Positions 58,354-64,000 of a stretch of DNA of 64,000 nucleotides are shown piece by piece. The DNA is from Micromonospora sp. WMMD1128 (GTDB lineage Bacteria > Actinomycetota > Actinomycetes > Mycobacteriales > Micromonosporaceae). A program made the translations under genes and the position numbers. Location: the NCBI RefSeq assembly GCF_027497235.1, contig NZ_CP114902.1, forward strand, positions 310,001 through 374,000, given 5' to 3'. The notes under the pieces were generated by a model. It made no database searches and was not told where the DNA came from. It worked only from the letters and a program-made list of their open reading frames with translations. The stretch's first letter is position 1, and the number at the start of each line of letters is the position of its first letter.

Positions 58354-59174
58354 GCGTGCCGGAAAGGTTTCGCAAGGCTGTTCTCTCCCATTGCTTCGCC
58401 GTATCGTGCCTGGACAATTATCCCCTGCTGTTGGCCGTGGTCGGTCCGCCCGGTGACGGAAAGTCGTTCCAGACCGCGGCGTCGCTCAAGGCCGCCGGGT
58501 TCGTCCCTTTCCGGTTCTCCTCGTCGGAGCTGGGCGGACGTTCGGAGGGCCGCCCGGTGGAGCAGCTTCGCGGCCTCTACAAACGGGCCGCACAGCACGC
58601 CGAGGTCGAGAACAGCTTTCCGGTGCTCGTCCTGGAGGACTTCGACCTCGGGCCGGCCGGGCGGGACCGGAACGCCCGCTACACGGTGAACTCGCAGCTC
58701 CTGACGGGCTTCCTGATGAACCTCGCCGACGACGTGCGGATGTGCGACGTGGGGACGAGCCGGCGGTTTCCGATCGTGCTCACCACAAACGATCTGTCGA
58801 CGCTGCACGGACCGCTGATCAGGCCCGGCCGGATGCGGGTCTTCAGTTGGGAGCCGAACACCGCCGAACGGGCCGAGATGATCTATTCTGCGCTGCACGC
58901 GCGGGTGCCCGGACTCACGCTCGGGCAGGTCGAGAAGCTTGCCGCCCGTTATCCGGGCCTCTCCGTGGCCGCCATCTCGTCCGCCTTGGTGGAGTGCCTC
59001 GGCGACAAGATCTTCGACTTCCTCTCGGAAAACCCGCAGATGGGCATCGTCGAGGCGCGGCAGCGGTACGCCAACGGCGTCGGCGGGGTGACGCTCGACG
59101 AGATCGAGGACGCGTTGCAGCGGCGAGGTCTCACCCGGCGGCGCCTGACCTACTTCCGGACGGGTGGTGAGTGA
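58350..59174 (+). CDS. Rubisco activase-like AAA+ ATPase
   Basis: 274 aa. Walker A GPPGDGKSFQ (32-41), ELGGRSEGRPVEQLRGLYKR (60-79), Walker B VLVLEDFDLGPAGR (92-105), YTVNSQLLTGFLMNLAD (111-127), sensor-1 VLTTNDLSTLHGPLIRPGRM (143-162). These match Rubisco activase block for block (GKSFQ, YTVNNQ, LMNIAD, GNDFSTLYAPLIRDGRM as I recall), including the arginine-finger region. The activase N-domain and the substrate are missing, and no Rubisco is in the window. GTG overlaps the upstream stop (GTGA); its own stop overlaps the next ATG. Confidence 0.85.
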   Translation: MSVPERFRKAVLSHCFAVSCLDNYPLLLAVVGPPGDGKSFQTAASLKAAGFVPFRFSSSELGGRSEGRPVEQLRGLYKRAAQHAEVENSFPVLVLEDFDLGPAGRDRNARYTVNSQLLTGFLMNLADDVRMCDVGTSRRFPIVLTTNDLSTLHGPLIRPGRMRVFSWEPNTAERAEMIYSALHARVPGLTLGQVEKLAARYPGLSVAAISSALVECLGDKIFDFLSENPQMGIVEARQRYANGVGGVTLDEIEDALQRRGLTRRRLTYFRTGGE

Positions 59175-59752
59175 TGGACGACGGCGAGGACGACATCGAC
59201 GTCTCCGTCGATGTGGACCCGGAAGTGGTGGTCCTCGTGCGGCTGAACGTCATCGCGCACGTCGCCCGGGAGATCGCCAGCGCGGTGCGGGCACCGGCGT
59301 CCGCCCTCGAGATCATCATGAGGAGCATCCGTGACAGGTTGCTCGCCCAGGTGAAGCTGATCGCGTACGGTCCGGACGACTCGATCGTCGCCTACCTCGC
59401 GCTGAAGATCGACTGGGAGCGGCACGCCTTCCTGCTCACCCAGGGGTCAACCAAGCACGAGTTCATGCTCAAGGCCGACGGGCCGATCGACACGCAGGTG
59501 GCGCCGATGCTGGCGAAGGCGCGGGACTACATCCAGCAGTGCTCCGACAACCTCGATGTCCGACGGGTCGACGCGTACTACACCTACCGCCCGGGGAAGC
59601 GCGAGGAGGCCAACCAGAAGTACGGCACCTCCGCCGTCGAGCCCGAGGAGGCGGCCCGGCTCCGCGAGGCCGTTTCTGGGCAGGAGCTCAGCGTGGTCGA
59701 CCACAACCTGTCCGAGTTGCAGGTCGTCTACCGTCACGTACGCGCGAAGTGA
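59174..59752 (+). CDS. Partner protein of the AAA+ ATPase, unknown family
   Basis: 192 aa, not recognised. Acidic start (DDGEDDIDVSVDVDPE), then a helix LNVIAHVAREIASAVRA, a second EIIMRSIRDRLLAQVKLIA, strand pair SIVAYLALKIDW/AFLLTQGS, a helical part (VAPMLAKARDYIQQCSDN) and a C-terminal strand LQVVYRHVRAK. Helix-helix-hairpin order recalls bacterial HORMA proteins, only as a guess. ATG 59174 overlaps the ATPase stop (TGATG); GTG 59171 is the alternative. Likely substrate or adaptor of the ATPase. Confidence 0.75.
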   Translation: MDDGEDDIDVSVDVDPEVVVLVRLNVIAHVAREIASAVRAPASALEIIMRSIRDRLLAQVKLIAYGPDDSIVAYLALKIDWERHAFLLTQGSTKHEFMLKADGPIDTQVAPMLAKARDYIQQCSDNLDVRRVDAYYTYRPGKREEANQKYGTSAVEPEEAARLREAVSGQELSVVDHNLSELQVVYRHVRAK

Positions 59753-59825
59753 CGTCGCCAGCCAGCAGGCCGGAGCGCGTAGGCGCGCGGCACCGGCAGA
59801 GAAGCAGGGCCGGCCTCCCTCGACA

Positions 59826-60431
59826 TCACTGCCGAGAGCCGCGAGGCCGCAGCCCGTCGAGGGCGGTGGCGACGAGGCGGTCGGCGTAGTCGGTGGTGAG
59901 CGGTCCGCTGCGGTGCAGCCACCGCCGGAACAGCGGACCCCAGATCATGTCCGCCGCGATGTCGAGGTCGATGTCCTCGGCGAGTTGTCCGGCCTGCTGG
60001 GCGCTGCGCAGGCGTTCCCGTTTGGCCTCCCGCAGCGGCCCGTCCAGCCGTTCGTGGTAGGCCGCCGCCAGCTTGGGGTCGTGGGCGATCTCGGTGGCCA
60101 GCGCGCGCATCGGTGGCTCGTACCGGGGGTCGGTCAGCTCGGCGACGGTGGCCCGCAGCACCTCGGTCAGGTCGGCGGCCAGGTCGCCGGTGTCCGGCAG
60201 CCGGATCGGCTCGCCCTCGGCGCCCTCGCTGAGCAAAAGGAAGGCTTCGAGGATGACCGCCCCCTTCGAGGGCCACCAGCGGTAGATGGTCTGTTTGCCG
60301 ACGCCGGCGCGGGCGGCGATGCCCTCGATGCTGACCTTCGCGTAGTCGATCTCCTGGAGCAGGTCGAAGGCGGCGGTGAGGATGGCGCGGCGGGAGGTCT
60401 CCCGCCGGCGGGCCGTGTTCGGCGGCGTCAT
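59826..60431 (-). CDS. TetR/AcrR family regulator
   Basis: 201 aa. HTH at about 12-58: RRAILTAAFDLLQEIDYAKVSIEGIAARAGVGKQTIYRWWPSKG; C-terminal domain (TetR_C_16-like) ends RRWLHRSGPLTTDYADRLV. Divergent from the SDR gene, with two matching operators in between. Leaderless: TATGGT (complement of 60438-60443) 6 nt before ATG 60431, and one operator directly behind it. Confidence 0.9.
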   Translation of the reverse strand: MTPPNTARRRETSRRAILTAAFDLLQEIDYAKVSIEGIAARAGVGKQTIYRWWPSKGAVILEAFLLLSEGAEGEPIRLPDTGDLAADLTEVLRATVAELTDPRYEPPMRALATEIAHDPKLAAAYHERLDGPLREAKRERLRSAQQAGQLAEDIDLDIAADMIWGPLFRRWLHRSGPLTTDYADRLVATALDGLRPRGSRQ

Positions 60432-60446
60432 GGGAGCACCATACAG

Positions 60447-60463
60447 CGAGACGAACCGTCTCG
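60447..60463. promoter_or_regulatory. TetR operator 1 (regulator side)
   Basis: CGAGACGA-A-CCGTCTCG: 17 bp palindrome with one mismatched pair, right behind the -10 of the TetR gene (60438-60443). Centre 60455, 49 bp from operator 2. Confidence 0.8.
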
Positions 60464-60495
60464 TCTTGACGAAGGGGGAGGGAGGGGGGCAGGGT

Positions 60496-60512
60496 CGAGA
60501 CGGACCGTCTCG
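60496..60512. promoter_or_regulatory. TetR operator 2 (SDR side)
   Basis: CGAGACGG-A-CCGTCTCG: perfect 8-bp arms with an A centre, 27 bp before the SDR start. Same sequence family as operator 1, so one repressor controls both divergent genes. Confidence 0.85.
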
Positions 60513-60539
60513 TCTCACCGACCGAAGGGAAACACCGAC

Positions 60540-61373
60540 ATGCGCACCTGGTTCATCACCGGCGCCAGCCGCGGCTTGGGCCGCGCGTTCGCCGAGGCCG
60601 CGCTGAACCGGGGCGACCGGGTGGCCGCCGCGGCCCGGACCGTCACCCGGGACCACTTCGACGCCCGGCACGGCGACCGGCTGCTGACCCTGACCCTGGA
60701 CGTGACCGACCGGGCGGCCGTCTTCGCCGCCGTGGCCAGCGCCGTCGAGCACTTCGGGCGGCTCGACGTCGTCGTCAACAACGCCGGCACCCTGTCCATG
60801 GGCATGATCGAGGAGTTCACCGAGGCCGAGGCGCGGGCCCAGTTCGAGGTGAACGTCTTCGGCGCGCTGTGGGTCAGCCAGGCCGTGCTGCCGCACCTGC
60901 GCGCGCAACGGTCCGGCCACATCGTGCAGGTTTCCAGCATCGCCGCGCTCGGTGGCTTCCCGAGCACCGGGCTGTACAGCGCGAGCAAGTTCGCGCTGGA
61001 GGGCATGAGCGAGGCCCTGGCGGCGGAGGCGGCGGCCTTCGGCATCAAGGTCAGCATCGTGCAGCCGGGCGGCTACTGGACCGACCTCTACACGAGCGTC
61101 AGCGCCACCACCCCGATGGACGCGTACGCGCCGCTCCGTGCCGAGTTGGAGCGGCAGTGGGCGGAAGGCTCCGTCGACAGCGAGCCCCGGCTGGCCGCCG
61201 AGGCTCTGCTGCGACTCGTCGACAGCGACGACCCGCCGCTGCGGCTGCTGTTCGGCAGCATGGTGTACGACCTGGCGTTCGACCTCTCCCGCCGGCGGAT
61301 GGACACCTGGGCGAGCTGGGAACAGGTCAGCCGCGCGGCCGAGCGCGCGACGCCCGCCCCCGGAACGGCCTGA
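60540..61373 (+). CDS. Short-chain dehydrogenase/reductase
   Basis: 277 aa classical SDR. TGASRGLGRAFAEAAL (TGxxxGxG, 8-14), LDVTDRAAV, NNAGTLSMG, VSSIAALGGFPSTGLYSASKFALEGM with catalytic S, YxxxK (Y156/K160 region), and VQPGGYWTDL. Substrate unknown; SDRs of this kind next to TetR often act on quinones or ketones. ATG 60540 after AAGGGA. Expression likely induced when the divergent TetR is released. Confidence 0.9.
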   Translation: MRTWFITGASRGLGRAFAEAALNRGDRVAAAARTVTRDHFDARHGDRLLTLTLDVTDRAAVFAAVASAVEHFGRLDVVVNNAGTLSMGMIEEFTEAEARAQFEVNVFGALWVSQAVLPHLRAQRSGHIVQVSSIAALGGFPSTGLYSASKFALEGMSEALAAEAAAFGIKVSIVQPGGYWTDLYTSVSATTPMDAYAPLRAELERQWAEGSVDSEPRLAAEALLRLVDSDDPPLRLLFGSMVYDLAFDLSRRRMDTWASWEQVSRAAERATPAPGTA

Positions 61374-61386
61374 GGCCCGCCGGTAC

Positions 61387-61430
61387 GCCGAAGTGGCGGT
61401 ATCCCGGCGCCCGGATACCGCCACTTCGGC
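61387..61430. terminator. Bidirectional palindrome between convergent genes
   Basis: GCCGAAGTGGCGGTATCC (61387-61404) and its exact complement (61413-61430) around CGGCGCCC. It ends the SDR gene and, on the other strand, the M28 peptidase gene. GCCGA(A/G)GTGGCGGTA also occurs as a half element at 56175-56189, and GGATACCGCCAC at 11938-11949. Confidence 0.85.
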
Positions 61431-61443
61431 GAGATGGCGTTGA

Positions 61444-63822
61444 TCAAAGCGTGTACGTCTGCGCCACCGCCAGCATCTCCGAGCTGTGCGAGCCGACCAC
61501 GCCCACATTCGCCGGACGCGCCCGGAACCCGGGCACGGAGGACAACCCGTCGCTGGCGTCCATCGCGCGCACCGTCACGGTGTCGCCCCGCGGCACCAGC
61601 GTCAACGTGATCTCCACCCCCTCCGGCGGCGGCGCGTGGAACACGACGCCGAAGCCCCACCGGCCCTCGCGCGCCTTGACCGGCACGTCCCGCCCGGCCA
61701 CCGTGGCGGACCGCACGGTGGCGGTGCGCGTGTCCACGTGCAGCGTGAGCAGGCGGACGGACCGCTGCGGGGTCACCCGCACCCGCAGCACCCGCTGGTC
61801 GCCGGTGCGGTCGTCGGCGAGCACCTCCAGCTTCGGCGCGGGCAGGGACGCCGCCGGAGCCGGGCCGGCGCGCAACTCGCCGTCGCCGATCCCGGGGAAG
61901 TCGTCGGCCACCGAGATGTTCCGGTCGACGTAGCTGTCGGTCCAGGGTTGCGGCATCTCCTCGTGGCTGAGCCAGGCCGCCTTCCGCGTGCCGGCGTCGA
62001 GCGCGTACATCAGGTGGGTGGGCACGGGATGGTCGGCGTCGAAACGGTCGACGGCGAGGCCGACCCCGGCGAACACCGCCGCCGCCACGAACGCGGCCCC
62101 GGCCGGCAGCGCGCCGAGGCGGCGGGCGCGCAGCGCGAGCAGGCCGCGCTGGCCGCCGGCCCGGGGGTGCAGCAGGTCCACCACTGGTAGCGCGGCCAGG
62201 CCGAGCAGCGTCGCGAACAGCGCGGCCACCGCGCCCATGCCCATGCCGAGCGCCGGGAAGAGCAGCACCACCGTGGGCAGCAGGATGATCACGGCGACCG
62301 CGCCGGCAAGCGTCACCGCGACCACCGGCCACGGGCCGTCCCGGCGGGTGGCGAGCGCGGCGAGGCCGGCGAGCGCGCCGGCCAGGGCCGGCAGGGTCGT
62401 CAGGTACGCCGCGCCGGGCACCAGCACGGCGAGCAGCACGCCGAACAGGGCCAGCCAGAGCAGGCCGCCGAACGCCAGCGCGGCCGGGCCGAACCGGCGG
62501 CGGAGCAGCGCGTACCAGCAGAGGAGCACCGTGGCGGCGAGCGCCACCACGGCCAGGCGGTACCAGCCCGGACGGTACGGGTCGAGCAGCTCGGCGTACC
62601 CGGGACGGATCGTGGTGATCGCGGCCCAGAGCAGCCACGCGCCGAGCGGGGCCACGACGACCGGCGCCAGGGCCAGGCCGGCGCCGGCGGCGAGCGTGCC
62701 GGCGGTGGCCCGGCCCCGGCGGCGCAGCAGCCAGCCGAGCGCGCCCACCGCGAGCAGGGCGGCCACAGCCAGCGGCAGGTTCAACCCGCCGGGATAGCGG
62801 ACCAGCAGGCCGAGCACCGGGAAGTAGGTGTCGTCGTGGCCGGACCGCAGGTCGCCCAGGTCGGTGCGGCCGAACTCGCGGGCCAGGCCCAGCGCGTTGT
62901 CGCCGTGCATCTGGAGGCTGCCCCGGTCCATCCGGGCCGGCACGTCGAGCGGGGTGTGGTAGATCGCGCCGCCGTCGATGTAGGCGGAGTTGAGCCCGAC
63001 GAAGTCGCGGTCGAGGAACGCGGTGAAGTCGGTGTCGTTCGGCAGCGCCCGGTAGATCTCCACGGCGAACGAGGTGCCCACCGGGTGCGGGGCGGCCCGG
63101 CCGAAGACGTCCACGAGCTTCGCGTTGTTCCGGGACGTCTCGAACATGATCACCGGACCGGTGGAGCCACGCGCCTCCAGGTTGAGCACCACCCCGCCGC
63201 CGTCGGCGAGCGGGTGGTCGGCGGCGAAGCCGGCGGCGCCGCACAGGCACGCCTCCTCCGCGTCGGTGAGCACGAAGACCACGTCGTTGCGGGGGCGCGG
63301 GCCGGTGGTCAGCGCCCGGGCCACCTCCAGGATGGTGGCGGTGCCGGCCGCGTCGTCGTTGCCGCCCGGCCCGGTCTGCACCGAGTCGTAGTGCGCGACC
63401 AGGAAGACCTTGCCGGTCGGGTCGGTGCCGGGGAGCCGGGCCACCACGTTGCGGACCCGCGCCAGCGTCGCCCCGCCGGCCGCGCCGCTGAGCTGACCGG
63501 CCTCGGGCGCCACCGCGTCCTGCACCTCGGTCTCCAGGCCCAGCCCGCGCAGCGCGCCGACCAGGTGTTCGCGTACCCGGTCGTTGGCCGCACTGCCGGC
63601 CACGTGCGGCCGGGCCGCGATCACCTCGACGGTCCGGTACGCCCGGGCGGCGCTGAAGTCGCCGGCCGGCGCGCTCGCCGGGCGCGGGGCCGGGGTGGCG
63701 AGGCTGACCACGACGCCCGCCCCGACGGCGAGCAGCGCGACCAGCGCGGCGACGGCGGCGGGCAGCCGGCGGCGCGGCTTGGCGAACGCGCGGTCGGCGG
63801 GGCGGATGGGAGGTACGCCCAC
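61444..63822 (-). CDS. Membrane M28-family aminopeptidase
   Basis: 792 aa. N-terminal helix 20-42, then an extracytoplasmic M28 domain (about 55-330): zinc ligands in LVAHYDSVQTGPGGNDDAAG (H144, D156), DAEEACLCG (general-base Glu), LNLEARGSTG and IYHTPLD. A block of 8-9 transmembrane helices follows (about 345-600), then a C-terminal beta-rich domain. Same layout as ER-type/FXNA aminopeptidases and Streptomyces homologues. GTG 63822 with GAGGAG upstream. Substrate unknown. The last 178 bp of the window hold no gene. Confidence 0.87.
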   Translation of the reverse strand: MGVPPIRPADRAFAKPRRRLPAAVAALVALLAVGAGVVVSLATPAPRPASAPAGDFSAARAYRTVEVIAARPHVAGSAANDRVREHLVGALRGLGLETEVQDAVAPEAGQLSGAAGGATLARVRNVVARLPGTDPTGKVFLVAHYDSVQTGPGGNDDAAGTATILEVARALTTGPRPRNDVVFVLTDAEEACLCGAAGFAADHPLADGGGVVLNLEARGSTGPVIMFETSRNNAKLVDVFGRAAPHPVGTSFAVEIYRALPNDTDFTAFLDRDFVGLNSAYIDGGAIYHTPLDVPARMDRGSLQMHGDNALGLAREFGRTDLGDLRSGHDDTYFPVLGLLVRYPGGLNLPLAVAALLAVGALGWLLRRRGRATAGTLAAGAGLALAPVVVAPLGAWLLWAAITTIRPGYAELLDPYRPGWYRLAVVALAATVLLCWYALLRRRFGPAALAFGGLLWLALFGVLLAVLVPGAAYLTTLPALAGALAGLAALATRRDGPWPVVAVTLAGAVAVIILLPTVVLLFPALGMGMGAVAALFATLLGLAALPVVDLLHPRAGGQRGLLALRARRLGALPAGAAFVAAAVFAGVGLAVDRFDADHPVPTHLMYALDAGTRKAAWLSHEEMPQPWTDSYVDRNISVADDFPGIGDGELRAGPAPAASLPAPKLEVLADDRTGDQRVLRVRVTPQRSVRLLTLHVDTRTATVRSATVAGRDVPVKAREGRWGFGVVFHAPPPEGVEITLTLVPRGDTVTVRAMDASDGLSSVPGFRARPANVGVVGSHSSEMLAVAQTYTL

Positions 63823-64000
63823 GGGGACTCCTCGGGGGGTGGATCTACGGGGGTGGGCATCATCCTGCACCCCAGCCGGGTGCGGCGGCACTCCCGGTCG
63901 GTGCGCTGCCGGGTTGGCAGCGCTCCCGCGTAACATCGTGGGTCGGTCCCGCCGCTGTCCGGACGGACGGGGCACCCACCCGCCACACCGGCGGCGGTGC

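Noticed and set aside
58350..59174. TRIP13/Cap6-type ATPase of a CBASS system
   Set aside because: The motif series matches Rubisco activase better, and no nucleotidyltransferase or effector gene is near.
1..64000. tRNA, rRNA, IS element, prophage or biosynthetic gene cluster
   Set aside because: No cloverleaf, transposase, integrase, phage structural or PKS/NRPS signature was found in either strand.

Overview
The window is a chromosomal segment of a very high-GC actinobacterium. The most likely host is a Micromonosporaceae member, probably Micromonospora. The evidence is pervasive GTG starts, a BldN-type developmental sigma factor next to its probable anti-sigma factor RsbN, a Rex-hemA-hemC-hemD-hemB operon, the 33-residue ribosomal protein bS22, and many genes with a TANNNT box 6-7 nt before the start codon (leaderless transcripts). 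No tRNA, rRNA, CRISPR array, insertion sequence or prophage was recognised. Function calls rest on motif reading and recalled family knowledge; no database search was run.

Layout. Positions 1-33.4 kb follow a gene order I recall from Mycobacterium tuberculosis Rv0490-Rv0512 and, at the hem end, from Streptomyces (rex/hem/bldN): phoU (partial), senX3-regX3, a cysteine-cluster protein, ppx, a sugar-phosphate-isomerase-like TIM barrel, a BldC-like HTH protein, bS22, an epimerase-like protein, an acyltransferase, a SerB-like HAD phosphatase, rsbN, bldN, a glutaredoxin-like protein, a HAD hydrolase, rex and hemACDB. Inserted in this backbone are accessory genes: a lysozyme-like secreted protein behind a structured leader, TetR/oxidoreductase pairs, CGNR regulator, proline dehydrogenase, a frameshifted glyoxalase, a TetR-controlled hydrolase, a secreted metallopeptidase-like protein, a MacAB-like export system, and a NarL-type two-component system.

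Positions 33.4-55.9 kb carry an FMN reductase/MerR pair, an XRE regulator, a large secreted nuclease, two acetyltransferase domains in one protein, a lytic transglycosylase, FmdB, a cyclase-like/STAND ATPase regulator, secreted phospholipase A2, a secreted glycoside hydrolase, an APC permease, a GH51 arabinofuranosidase facing its LacI regulator, a BON-methyltransferase fusion, an ABC-F ATPase, a ROK/polyphosphate glucokinase and TPR/Smr proteins. Positions 56.1-64 kb look accessory: a Phd/YefM antitoxin followed by a stunted toxin-like ORF, a three-gene cassette built around a Rubisco-activase-like AAA+ ATPase, a TetR/SDR pair with paired operators, and a membrane M28 peptidase.

The most novel item is the 57.97-59.75 kb cassette: a small membrane-anchored protein, a AAA+ ATPase whose core motifs match Rubisco activase although no Rubisco is in view, and an unrecognised 192-residue partner, all translationally coupled. 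Regulatory signals are unusually readable: a Rex operator overlapping the -35 of rex-hem, near-perfect TetR palindromes, a BldD-like box and a sigma-BldN-like promoter at bldN/rsbN, LacI-type palindromes, and several families of intergenic palindromes that serve as terminators and in places provide the stop codons of the flanking genes.
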